40,815 nucleotides of DNA, taken from Treponema sp. UBA6988. Lineage in GTDB: Bacteria; Spirochaetota; Spirochaetia; Treponematales; Treponemataceae. The DNA lies in assembly GCA_002448445.1 (NCBI GenBank), contig DJYC01000043.1, forward strand, positions 1-40,815. Reading direction: 5' to 3'. A program made the translations under genes and the position numbers. Below the pieces are notes generated by a model. That model saw only the letters and a program-made list of their open reading frames with translations. It did no database searches and had not been told where the DNA came from. Below, piece by piece: positions 1 through 7,170 of the stretch (the first letter of the stretch is position 1; the number at the start of each line of letters is the position of its first letter).

Positions 1-47
1 TCGGGCTCATAACCCGGAGGCCGTTGGTTCGAGTCCAACCCCAGCTA
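1..47 (+). tRNA. tRNA-fMet(CAU), 5' part outside the window
   Basis: The window opens inside an initiator tRNA. The anticodon stem-loop is complete: 5-bp stem with the three consecutive G:C pairs (GGG/CCC) typical of initiators, and loop CTCATAA with CAT as anticodon. It is followed by a short variable loop, the T stem GTTGG/CCAAC with loop TTCGAGT, and the 3' acceptor strand CCCAGCT plus discriminator A. CCA is not encoded. The D arm and 5' acceptor strand lie upstream of base 1. Confidence 0.9.
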
Positions 48-50
48 AAG

Positions 51-84
51 AAAAATCTCTTGTTAACGCAAGAGATTTTTTTAT
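51..84 (+). terminator. Intrinsic terminator of the tRNA
   Basis: A perfect 12-bp stem (51-62 with 69-80) around the loop TTAACG ends in a T-rich tract. It begins four bases after the tRNA 3' end. Confidence 0.85.
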
Positions 85-99
85 TTTAAATACGCAAAT

Positions 100-240
100 T
101 TTTAGGACCCAGACTCGAAGTGCAGTGAGCGCGCCGCCAGGCGAAAAGGCTGCATGGATGCAACCGACAGCGAACGAAACTGGGCTGGAAGGAGCAAACA
201 GGAGGTTTGCGACAGGAAGCCGAGTCCAACCCCAGCTAAA
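100..240 (+). repeat. GC-rich spacer ending in a second copy of the tRNA 3' end
   Basis: Bases 221-239 repeat the 19 bases at 30-48 (T-loop, T-stem 3' strand and acceptor strand of the tRNA), and the A-rich flank after both copies is also similar. Between the copies lie GC-rich short inverted repeats, for example GCAAAC/GTTTGC at 197-213. No open frame is convincing. The pattern resembles the direct repeat left by integration into a tRNA 3' end, but the enclosed DNA is only about 190 bp, so a remnant or a tRNA-linked dispersed repeat is equally possible. Confidence 0.6.
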
Positions 241-288
241 ACAGAAAAAAATCTCCCCCTAAAAATCAATCCGCCCAAAATCTAAAAA

Positions 289-357
289 TTAGGTATTGAC
301 ACAATACTTAAATAAGTGTAATATGAATTAAAAGTTAAGTATTGTGTCAATACCTAA
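289..357 (+). promoter_or_regulatory. nrtR-pnuC-nadR promoter with two palindromic operators
   Basis: The promoter is TTGACA (296-301), a 17-bp spacer and TAATAT (319-324). Two 23-base segments, 289-311 and 335-357, are perfect reverse complements of each other. Each carries its own palindrome, GTATTG-N3-CAATAC, at 293-307 and 339-353. The first covers the -35 box and the second lies just downstream of the transcription start, centres 46 bp apart. This is a repression layout, and the adjacent NrtR-family gene is the obvious candidate binder (inference). Confidence 0.85.
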
Positions 358-370
358 AAGGAGGCAAGAA

Positions 371-1183
371 ATGAAAGCCAAAAAAAACGCGCAGGCTTTG
401 TCGGAAGAGCAATTTCTTAAGCTCTATAATCCAGAAGATTACATAAGGCCTTCTGTTACAACGGATTTGCTTATACTTGGAATCAACAAGGATTATTCAT
501 CGCTCAAGGTTTTGCTTGTAAAAAGAAATGAACATCCCTACCTTGACTGCTGGGCTCTTCCCGGAGGATTCATTCAGAATGACGAAACGGCCCACAATGC
601 CGCAAGCAGAATCCTGCAAAGCAAAACGCATCTAAGGGATGTTTATCTGGACCAGATTTATACCTTTACCAAACCCGACCGCGACCCGCGAACCCGGGTG
701 ATGAGTATTGCCTATATGTCCCTGGTTTCAGAGCCTGACGAAACTAGCTCAGATGATGAGGCTTGGTTCAACCTAAAGTTTACGGATCAATCCATTGAGC
801 TTTCAAACAAAGAAAAGGGAATCTTCATTTCCTACACGCTCAAGAAGGAAAGCTTCCAGAACGGAATCGTAAGATACGAAAATTTTACGGCAGCCTTGGC
901 GGGTAAAGAGGGACTTGCATTTGACCATATTGAAATTGTAATAGAAGGAATAAAGAAATTGCGGGAGCAGATCTTTTATGGCAACCAGGCATTTTGCCTT
1001 GTGGAAAAGACCTTTACCCTCCCGGAACTTCAGCTTGTTTTTGAGTTGATTCTTAACAGGCCCCTTTACAAAAAAAGTTTCAGGGATATGGTCAGCGAAA
1101 AGATTGTTCAAACCGGCAACGAAAAAAAATCAAAAATTGCCGGCGGTAGAAAAAGCAAGGAATATATGATGAAGGAGGTTTAG
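371..1183 (+). CDS. nrtR: NrtR family NUDIX-like transcriptional regulator
   Basis: About 270 residues. The N-terminal half is a NUDIX fold (GGFIQNDET motif), but the catalytic REXXEE core of the NUDIX box is replaced (SRILQSKT), so hydrolase activity is unlikely. The C-terminal part (about residues 180-260) fits the winged helix of NrtR proteins. Known members repress NAD or pentose genes and respond to ADP-ribose or related NAD metabolites. I chose ATG 371 because AAGGAGG lies at 358-364; an upstream GTG at 344 falls inside the operator. It is first in an operon with pnuC and nadR, which supports NAD control, and it probably represses itself through the paired palindromes. Confidence 0.85.
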   Translation: MKAKKNAQALSEEQFLKLYNPEDYIRPSVTTDLLILGINKDYSSLKVLLVKRNEHPYLDCWALPGGFIQNDETAHNAASRILQSKTHLRDVYLDQIYTFTKPDRDPRTRVMSIAYMSLVSEPDETSSDDEAWFNLKFTDQSIELSNKEKGIFISYTLKKESFQNGIVRYENFTAALAGKEGLAFDHIEIVIEGIKKLREQIFYGNQAFCLVEKTFTLPELQLVFELILNRPLYKKSFRDMVSEKIVQTGNEKKSKIAGGRKSKEYMMKEV

Positions 1184-1186
1184 CTT

Positions 1187-1918
1187 ATGGAAAATTTAAA
1201 AGCTTCAATAAAAAAAGAATTGTCTGGATGGAAAAAGTGGCAGGTTAGCTGGCTTTTTCTTGCAACCATAATAATTTTGGGAGTTTCAATTTACCAGAAG
1301 GACACATGGATTGGCATACTTGCATCTTGTTCCGGAGTAATATGCGTCATCTTCTGCGGAATGGGAAGAATATCAAATTATCTGTTTGGAACAATCAACA
1401 CAATCCTCTATGCCTATATTGCATGGAAGGCAAAATATTATGGTGATGTAATGCTGAACCTGCTCTATTATTTGCCAACAAATATTATTGGTTGGATAGC
1501 ATGGAAAAAGAACATGAACGGAGAAACCAATGAGGTGTACAAAAAGCGCATGTCCGTAAAAATGGATTTGCTGCTTCTTGCACTAAGCCTGGTCGGTGTG
1601 TTTGGATATGCCTGGGTTTTAAAACTGCTCGGCGGAAATCTTCCCCTTGTAGACAGCATGAGCACTGTCCTTTCCGTAATAGCGCAGATATTGATGATAA
1701 AGAGGTTCATGGAGCAATGGCTTGTCTGGATAGCCGTAGACGTTGTGTCTGTAATAATGTGGGTGGCAGCTCTTTCAACAGAGGGTGCAAGCATTTCCGT
1801 TCTGTTGATGTGGGCTGTCTTCCTGATAAATGCGGTTATCATGTTTGTAAAGTGGTTTGTTGAATCAAAAAAAGTTCAGAAGGAGGAAGCTAAAAATGAT
1901 AAACAAGAAGAAATATAA
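1187..1918 (+). CDS. pnuC: Nicotinamide riboside transporter PnuC
   Basis: About 243 residues, mostly hydrophobic, with seven or so membrane helices. The central block (SNYLFGTINTILYAYIAWK, then YYGDVMLNLLYYLP and GWIAWKKN) carries the Trp/Tyr/Asn-rich pattern of the PnuC family. PnuC is a facilitator for nicotinamide riboside, trapped inside the cell by phosphorylation. The start lies 3 bp after the nrtR stop, with AAGGAGG at 1172-1178 inside the nrtR end. The 3' end overlaps nadR by 23 bp, suggesting translational coupling with the kinase that traps its substrate. Confidence 0.9.
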   Translation: MENLKASIKKELSGWKKWQVSWLFLATIIILGVSIYQKDTWIGILASCSGVICVIFCGMGRISNYLFGTINTILYAYIAWKAKYYGDVMLNLLYYLPTNIIGWIAWKKNMNGETNEVYKKRMSVKMDLLLLALSLVGVFGYAWVLKLLGGNLPLVDSMSTVLSVIAQILMIKRFMEQWLVWIAVDVVSVIMWVAALSTEGASISVLLMWAVFLINAVIMFVKWFVESKKVQKEEAKNDKQEEI

Positions 1919-2918
1919 AGTTGGCATGTACGGAGGTTCCTTTAATCCCCTTCATCTTGGCCACTTGGAATGCATCATAAAAGCAGCAGGTCTTTGCGAG
2001 GAATTATATATCGTAATCTCATATCGTGATGATGACTCAGATGTTCCGCTCAGGGTAAAAATCAGGTGGGTCTATCAACTAACAAAGCACTTGGACAGTG
2101 TTAAGATTCTATCACTAAAAGATAGGGTAAAAAATAAAAAGGACTACGGAGAACAGCTTTGGGAAGAGGACTGCAAGCAAGTAAAAAATGCGATTGGGAA
2201 AAAAATCGATGTGGTCTTTAGCGGAAGCGATTATGATCAAAACAGCTTTTGGAATAAGTGCTACAAAGATTCCGATTACATAATCTTTCCACGCAATGTC
2301 TATAATTCAACTGATATACGCAAGGACATTTATGGCCACTGGGATTGGATGCCGCAAGTGGTGCGCTCCTACTTTACCAAGAAGGTTCTTTTGATTGGAG
2401 GTGAAAGTGCCGGAAAGTCCACACTTACAATAAATCTGGCAAATTATTTTAACACCGTCTATTTGGAAGAAGTGGGCAGGAATTTGTCGGACTTGTCAGG
2501 AACGGATGAGTACATGCTTAGCGAAGATTTTACAAGAATCCTTGTGGAGCATAAGGCAAAGGAGTTGAGGCTTATTGGAAAAAGCAACAAGGTTTTCTTT
2601 GAAGACACGGACTGCCTTGTAACCCATTTCTTTCTTGACTTCCTTAAGGATAAAGATGCGGAAAGGAATGGAAAACTTGCTGATGCAATAGCCGCATTGA
2701 ATTCCTATGATTTGATTCTTTTTCTGGAGCCGGATGTTGACTGGGTTCAGGACGGCGACCGCAGCGAACTTATAGCATCTGACCGTGAAAAGTACAGCGA
2801 AATGCTCAAGTCTTATTATACCCGGAATGGGTATAGCTTTAAGACCATAAGCGGTGACTACAACACAAGGTTTGATCTGGCTGTAAAATACGTAAAGGAA
2901 TTATTCAAGGTTGGTTAG
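1896..2918 (+). CDS. nadR: Bifunctional NMN adenylyltransferase / ribosylnicotinamide kinase
   Basis: About 340 residues from ATG 1896, which has AAGGAGG at 1880-1886. The N-terminal nucleotidyltransferase domain shows GMYGGSFNPLHLGH with the HxGH motif, and FSGSDYD further on. The C-terminal kinase domain begins near residue 175 with the P-loop GGESAGKST. Together they convert nicotinamide riboside to NMN and then NAD. It lacks the N-terminal helix-turn-helix of enterobacterial NadR, consistent with regulation being supplied by the operon's own NrtR. It is last in the operon and ends 2 bp from the convergent diguanylate cyclase gene. Confidence 0.9.
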   Translation: MINKKKYKVGMYGGSFNPLHLGHLECIIKAAGLCEELYIVISYRDDDSDVPLRVKIRWVYQLTKHLDSVKILSLKDRVKNKKDYGEQLWEEDCKQVKNAIGKKIDVVFSGSDYDQNSFWNKCYKDSDYIIFPRNVYNSTDIRKDIYGHWDWMPQVVRSYFTKKVLLIGGESAGKSTLTINLANYFNTVYLEEVGRNLSDLSGTDEYMLSEDFTRILVEHKAKELRLIGKSNKVFFEDTDCLVTHFFLDFLKDKDAERNGKLADAIAALNSYDLILFLEPDVDWVQDGDRSELIASDREKYSEMLKSYYTRNGYSFKTISGDYNTRFDLAVKYVKELFKVG

Positions 2919-2920
2919 AA

Positions 2921-4420
2921 TTAACGCCTGTGTTCATCACGGGACTTTTTCATCTCGTACATCAGAGTGTCGGATTTTTTTAGCAGGTCGGAAAATTCGT
3001 TTTGCGTGCCGGATAGCTTTTTGACAATTGGACCATAGCTCATGTCAACTTTGTAGGGAAGCGGCTGCGTTTTGTTGGAAGCATTTATGATGCTTTCCAG
3101 GTTTTCACAAAAAATGTCTACTGCCTGGTTTTCATTATCCCGAATTCCCAAAATTAAAAACTCATCTCCGCCAATCCTAAATGCAATATCATTGTTGGTC
3201 AGTGAGGCTTGAATGATTTCTGATATCTTTCGGATGGCTTTGTCGCCTTCATCGTGGCCAAAATTGTCATTTATATGTTTAAGACCATTCATGTCACAAA
3301 TGCAGACTAAAAGAGGCTTCCCGCTTTTCAGTGCTTCGTTGCAAAGGCGGTTTGAAAAATATTCCATGCCCTTGCGGTTGTAAAGACCTGTCAGCGGATC
3401 AATCCTGAGTTCCCTTTGCAAAATATCTTTTTCTTTTCTAAAACGCTCATAATGTTCGGTTGCATCAATAAGGGCATAAAGTTTTCCAAAGTTTTTTTCT
3501 TTGAGTATAAGGTTGTTTTCTTCTGCCGTATAGATTTTGTTGTTGACGCTTATGCCACTTCCATTCTGTATGGCTTCTTTGATTTCTGCAAGAACTTGAG
3601 ATGAATTGATGTCAATATTTGGATACATTTCCTTTGCGGGTTTGTTAAAGTATTGAATGTACCCATTGGTATCAACTGCTATAATCCCTTCTGAAAGGCG
3701 GTCAATAAGAAAGTCGCGGGCAATTTCTTTTGCACCCAAAAGATCGTATCGGAAAAGGGCTATGAACATGACGACAATACCGATTACGTAGCCAATCATA
3801 GTAACCTCGTAATCTTGTGTTATGCTTACAAGCTTGAATGTTTGAACCGTAAAGAAAAAGCATTCAATAAAGAAAGAAACGATAACTGTCATCAGCCTCT
3901 TTTTTTTTGCCGAATTCTTTTCCTTGTGCCACGCAACAAAAAGCCATGCGAATCCGGAAATGATGTATGTGGCTTGGAGAAGCATGTAGATGTGGTGAAT
4001 AATTCCGTCACCATGAACGAGCTTCGGAAAAATTCTTTCGGTTGAAAAATAGAACCAAGAGTAATATAAAGTATGTTTTTGAAATGTAAGAACTGAAACA
4101 TAAATTCCCAGATGAATAAACACCAGAAAGTTTTTCAATAATCTGGGGACTGCAATGTTGCAAAGGTCTGCGGTAAACAAAACCAGAAAAAGCGTTATCC
4201 ATGTGCGGCCTAGGTAAGAAATTTTTAGCGCTGTGATATAAGATTCTTGTGAGGTGGAAAGCAGTTGGAGGAGATAGGCAACGTTGTTGAGTAAAATCGC
4301 TATGCAGCTTAAGAACAAATACCTAAGCGGAGAATTCTTTAACCTACGAAAGATTACCCAACTTTCTATAAATAATCCGATTATGCTTGTATATTGGATT
4401 GAAAGCAAAATGTCGCGCAT
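2921..4420 (-). CDS. Membrane-bound diguanylate cyclase with PAS-like and GGDEF domains
   Basis: About 499 residues. The N-terminal 220 or so form six to seven membrane helices like the 7TM sensor of some histidine kinases. A PAS-like segment follows (RLSEGIIAVDTNGYIQYFN), then a short coiled region and a GGDEF domain with DPLTGLYNRKG and an intact RIGGDEF active site, so it should make cyclic di-GMP. The product-inhibition RxxD site just before it reads TNND and is probably absent. An upstream GTG at 4471 lies inside the promoter region, so ATG 4420 is preferred. The ligand is unknown. Confidence 0.85.
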   Translation of the reverse strand: MRDILLSIQYTSIIGLFIESWVIFRRLKNSPLRYLFLSCIAILLNNVAYLLQLLSTSQESYITALKISYLGRTWITLFLVLFTADLCNIAVPRLLKNFLVFIHLGIYVSVLTFQKHTLYYSWFYFSTERIFPKLVHGDGIIHHIYMLLQATYIISGFAWLFVAWHKEKNSAKKKRLMTVIVSFFIECFFFTVQTFKLVSITQDYEVTMIGYVIGIVVMFIALFRYDLLGAKEIARDFLIDRLSEGIIAVDTNGYIQYFNKPAKEMYPNIDINSSQVLAEIKEAIQNGSGISVNNKIYTAEENNLILKEKNFGKLYALIDATEHYERFRKEKDILQRELRIDPLTGLYNRKGMEYFSNRLCNEALKSGKPLLVCICDMNGLKHINDNFGHDEGDKAIRKISEIIQASLTNNDIAFRIGGDEFLILGIRDNENQAVDIFCENLESIINASNKTQPLPYKVDMSYGPIVKKLSGTQNEFSDLLKKSDTLMYEMKKSRDEHRR

Positions 4421-4450
4421 TATTTTATCCCATAGTAGTCTCTTAAATAG

Positions 4451-4479
4451 ATTATAAGATATATTTGGCACTTGGGCAA
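4451..4479 (-). promoter_or_regulatory. Promoter of the diguanylate cyclase gene
   Basis: Read on the minus strand: TTGCCC (4474-4479), a 17-bp spacer and a consensus TATAAT (4451-4456), about 30 bases before the chosen ATG at 4420. Confidence 0.7.
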
Positions 4480-4521
4480 GTTTTTTTTACGGATTGCCTG
4501 CTGATTGCCTGTATTTATCCA

Positions 4522-4551
4522 TTGCCACGCTTCTGCTTTTTGTGCTAACTT
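4522..4551 (+). promoter_or_regulatory. Promoter of the deaminase gene, nearly leaderless
   Basis: TTGCCA (4522-4527), an 18-bp spacer and an extended -10, TG-C-TAACTT (-10 at 4546-4551). ATG 4561 follows only 9 bases after the -10 box, and no ribosome-binding site is visible. Confidence 0.5.
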
Positions 4552-4560
4552 CTAAATAAT

Positions 4561-5007
4561 ATGGACTACATGGACGAAGCTTTAAAGGAAGCATACATTG
4601 GAATCGAGAACAACCACGGAGGGCCTTTTGGCTGCGTGATTGTAAAGGACGGCAAAATAATTGGTAGGGGACACAACAGAGTTCTTGTAAACCATGACCC
4701 GACATGCCACGGAGAAATGGAGGCTATCCGCGATGCCTGCAAAAATCTTGGCACGCATGATTTGTCTGGTTCAACCCTTTATACAACGGCGGAACCATGT
4801 CCAATGTGCATGGGTGCAATTCTCTGGGCAAATATCCGCGAAGTCTATTACGGATGTTCAATCAAGGATACAGACAGAATCGGCTTTAGGGACGATGAAT
4901 TTTACGAAACCTTTTCAAACAGGACGTCCGTTATCAAGGAAGCAAGCAAAGAAAAATGCCTGGAGCTCTTTGATGTCTACCAGAAAAAAAACGCCCAGCG
5001 CTACTAG
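4561..5007 (+). CDS. CDA-fold nucleoside/guanine deaminase-like protein
   Basis: 148 residues, the usual length for the family. The zinc site is complete: HGEMEAIR (His ligand and catalytic Glu; HGE instead of the more common HAE) and EPCPMCMGAI (two Cys ligands). The sequence after it (IKDTDRIGFRDDEFYETF) is closer to guanine deaminases of the GuaD type than to the tRNA editing enzyme TadA, so purine deamination is the likely role. No Shine-Dalgarno sequence precedes the ATG. A copied fragment of the WYL regulator follows directly after the stop. Confidence 0.75.
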   Translation: MDYMDEALKEAYIGIENNHGGPFGCVIVKDGKIIGRGHNRVLVNHDPTCHGEMEAIRDACKNLGTHDLSGSTLYTTAEPCPMCMGAILWANIREVYYGCSIKDTDRIGFRDDEFYETFSNRTSVIKEASKEKCLELFDVYQKKNAQRY

Positions 5008-5010
5008 GTT

Positions 5011-5172
5011 GAAGTCTTTAATCTTCCAAGAGATTATGACTTCCGAAAAATGATGCGGGGATTTTTGGCTGCGCATGCCAAGCTGACTATCTTGACTATA
5101 AAATTCATTTACACGGTTATGCTGTCTGCTATGCAAAAAACAGAATTTGGGGAGAGAACCAGACGATTGCCC
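5011..5172 (+). pseudogene. Frameshifted fragment of the WYL regulator gene
   Basis: This stretch is closely similar to 9652-9811, the middle of the C-terminal part of the WYL regulator gene, in the same orientation. It first reads EVFNLPRDYDFRKMMRG (parent EVFKLPKDYDFRKMTRG), then loses one base near 5060 and goes out of frame. There is no start and no downstream continuation. Similarity fades around 5172. It sits exactly between two intact genes. Confidence 0.85.
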
Positions 5173-5223
5173 TGGGCAAGTTACCTCATAGATTAATCCA
5201 CAAAAAGATGTTAGCATAATTGT

Positions 5224-5904
5224 ATGGACATATCGCATTTTTATCTTGAACGAGGGGCAGGTGAGCCGCTGATTCTTCTGCATGGAAACGGAGAGGATTC
5301 AAGTTATTTTTTTAACCAGATGGATGCCTTTTCTGCGGCCTACCATGTATTTGCGCTAGACACAAGGGGACACGGAAAAACAGAAAGAGGAAGCGCCCCT
5401 TTTACAATCAGACAGTTTGCTGATGATTTGCTTTCGTTTATGGACAGCCACGCTTTGGACAAGGCGAACATTCTTGGTTTTTCTGACGGAGCAAACATTG
5501 CCATGATTTTTGCAATCAAATATCCGTCAAGAGTTAACAAGCTCATTTTGAACGGTGGAAATCTTAACACTGGTGGAATAAAAGCTGCAACACAAATCCC
5601 AATAGAGATAGGGTATAAAATTGCAAATGCGTTTGCAAAGAAAAGCCCCGGTGCAAAAGCCAATGCCGAGATGCTTGGTCTAATGGTGAATGACCCGAAT
5701 ATTTCTCTGGAAGAGCTAAAGAAAATCCAAGCTCCAGTTCTTGTTATTGCCGGAACAAAAGACATGATAAAAGAAAATCATACGAGGCTCATTGCAGAAA
5801 GCATAGGCACTGCTGAACTAAAATTCATAAAAGGAAATCATTTTGTTGCAAACAAAAATCCTTCGGAATTCAACGATGCTGTCTTGAAATTTTTGCGGCA
5901 GTAA
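5224..5904 (+). CDS. Alpha/beta hydrolase
   Basis: 226 residues with the full alpha/beta hydrolase set: oxyanion motif HGNGED (about 20-25), DTRGHGKTE, nucleophile elbow GFSDG (about 85-89), acid in GTKDM (about 178) and catalytic His in GNHF near the C terminus. No signal peptide, so cytoplasmic. The substrate cannot be told from the sequence. A -10-like TAGCAT (5212-5217) ends 6 bases before the ATG and there is no Shine-Dalgarno sequence, so the mRNA may be leaderless. Confidence 0.8.
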   Translation: MDISHFYLERGAGEPLILLHGNGEDSSYFFNQMDAFSAAYHVFALDTRGHGKTERGSAPFTIRQFADDLLSFMDSHALDKANILGFSDGANIAMIFAIKYPSRVNKLILNGGNLNTGGIKAATQIPIEIGYKIANAFAKKSPGAKANAEMLGLMVNDPNISLEELKKIQAPVLVIAGTKDMIKENHTRLIAESIGTAELKFIKGNHFVANKNPSEFNDAVLKFLRQ

Positions 5905-5934
5905 AAAATACTTAAAACATACTTGAACAAAAAT

Positions 5935-5962
5935 TTGACTTGTGATAGTGTGACATTAAATT
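5935..5962 (+). promoter_or_regulatory. Putative promoter of the rsgA leader
   Basis: TTGACT (5935-5940), a 16-bp spacer and TAAATT (5957-5962). The start would be near 5969, so the transcript would begin almost at the AGGAGG of the leader peptide. Confidence 0.5.
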
Positions 5963-5969
5963 AATTATT

Positions 5970-6126
5970 CAGGAGGTTGAGAAAGATTATGATTTGTTTG
6001 TTTAATGTTTCGACCTCCGCTTTTTATGCATTGTAAAAGACGCATATAGTCTATTGCACCTTTCTTGTACTAAAAGCGGAGCTGTGTTGGAATATCTTTT
6101 TGGATATTTATATTCGCTTTTAGGAA
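5970..6126 (+). promoter_or_regulatory. Structured leader of rsgA with competing stems
   Basis: Four segments can pair in three mutually exclusive ways. Segment 1 (5972-5979, containing the leader-peptide AGGAGG) pairs with 6011-6018 over 8 bp. Segment 2 (6015-6024) pairs with segment 3 (6072-6081) over 10 perfect bp. Segment 3 (6070-6078) also pairs with segment 4 (6115-6123) over 9 perfect bp, and segment 4 overlaps the start of the rsgA ribosome-binding site (AGGAA, 6122-6126). A further hairpin, AATATC/GATATT, lies between 3 and 4. It matches no riboswitch class known to me. Confidence 0.65.
5989..6036 (+). CDS. Putative 15-residue leader peptide of rsgA
   Basis: ATG 5989 to TAA 6034-6036 encodes MICLFNVSTSAFYAL. 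AGGAGG at 5971-5976 lies 12 bases upstream, and this site can itself be sequestered by pairing with 6011-6018 inside the peptide's own coding region. Its position across segments 1 and 2 of the leader fold is why I list it; it is too short to judge by composition. It may be a regulatory open frame rather than a functional peptide. Confidence 0.5.
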   Translation: MICLFNVSTSAFYAL

Positions 6127-6132
6127 ATTCAA

Positions 6133-7164
6133 ATGAAATCAAATACTCTTATCACTGCGCGCGTATCATGCGTACAGAAAAATGTGTTTACACTTTTGCC
6201 ATGTGGAAAAGACAAGTGTGTAAATAGTGAAGATGAGCTGCTCGGAAAGTTAAAGGGAAAATTCTACAATCTTGGTTTGGAACCACCTGTTGTTGGTGAC
6301 TATGTAAAGGTCGCTAAAAATGAATATGGTGATGCCCTGATTGACGAAGTGCTTCCCCGCGCTACAGCATTTAAGCGTCCAAACCGGAGTGGCCATGCAG
6401 AATCTTTTTTAAAGAATCTTCTTGAAGAAACTATTGCTGCCAATTTTGATTATGTCTTCATCGTTACATCTCTGAATCAGGATTACAGTGAAAACAGAAT
6501 TGCCCGCTACGTTTCTATTACATTGCAGACTGGAGCAAAGCCTGTCGTAATTCTTTCCAAGTCGGACTTGTGTGACGACGTTGAGCTTAAGGTGGAAATT
6601 ACAAAGGCGGTTTGCGACAAGGCCGATGTTGTTGCAATCAGTTCGCTTACAGGATATGGCCTAGAAAAACTTGAGCCTTATATGCAAAAGGATAAAACAA
6701 TTGCCTTGGTTGGTTCTTCGGGTGTTGGAAAATCCACTTTGCTAAACACTTTGAACGGTGAAGACTTAATGGATGTAAACCACATTCGCGATGCGGACGG
6801 AAAGGGGCGTCATACCACAACTTACCGGCATTTGTTCAGGCTAAAAAACGGAGTCTGGATTATGGACACTCCCGGTATGCGCGAAATTGGCGTGCTTGAT
6901 ATGGAAGAGGGAATAGACGAAACCTTTTCCGACATTGTGGGTCTTTTTGGACAATGCAAATTCAATGACTGTTCCCATACAAACGAGCCGGGCTGTGCTG
7001 TTCGTGCGGCTCTGGAAGACGGCAGCCTTAGCGAGGAGCGGTGGTCTACGTATCTTCAGCTTCATAAGGAAAATGAATGGGGTAAAGCCAAGATGATTCG
7101 GATTGCAAAGTTCACAAAGGAATATCAGAAAAACAGGTACATGGGTTGGGATATAAAGGAGTAA
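6133..7164 (+). CDS. rsgA: Ribosome small-subunit-dependent GTPase RsgA
   Basis: 343 residues, normal for RsgA. N-terminal OB fold (about 1-75, ending VGDYVKVAKNEYGDALIDEVLPR in part), then the circularly permuted GTPase in G4-G5-G1-G2-G3 order: SKSDL, SSLTGYG, GSSGVGKST, GRHTTT, DTPGMRE. A C-terminal zinc finger follows (CKFNDCSHTNEPGC). RsgA acts late in 30S subunit maturation. The start ATG has AGGAA 6 bases upstream, at the end of the structured leader. The next gene follows after 6 bp in the same operon. Confidence 0.95.
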   Translation: MKSNTLITARVSCVQKNVFTLLPCGKDKCVNSEDELLGKLKGKFYNLGLEPPVVGDYVKVAKNEYGDALIDEVLPRATAFKRPNRSGHAESFLKNLLEETIAANFDYVFIVTSLNQDYSENRIARYVSITLQTGAKPVVILSKSDLCDDVELKVEITKAVCDKADVVAISSLTGYGLEKLEPYMQKDKTIALVGSSGVGKSTLLNTLNGEDLMDVNHIRDADGKGRHTTTYRHLFRLKNGVWIMDTPGMREIGVLDMEEGIDETFSDIVGLFGQCKFNDCSHTNEPGCAVRAALEDGSLSEERWSTYLQLHKENEWGKAKMIRIAKFTKEYQKNRYMGWDIKE

Positions 7165-7170
7165 AAGCGT

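Noticed and set aside
344..370. GTG start extending the NrtR protein by nine residues
   Set aside because: The extension runs through the operator palindrome and the ribosome-binding site; ATG 371 has AAGGAGG at ideal spacing.
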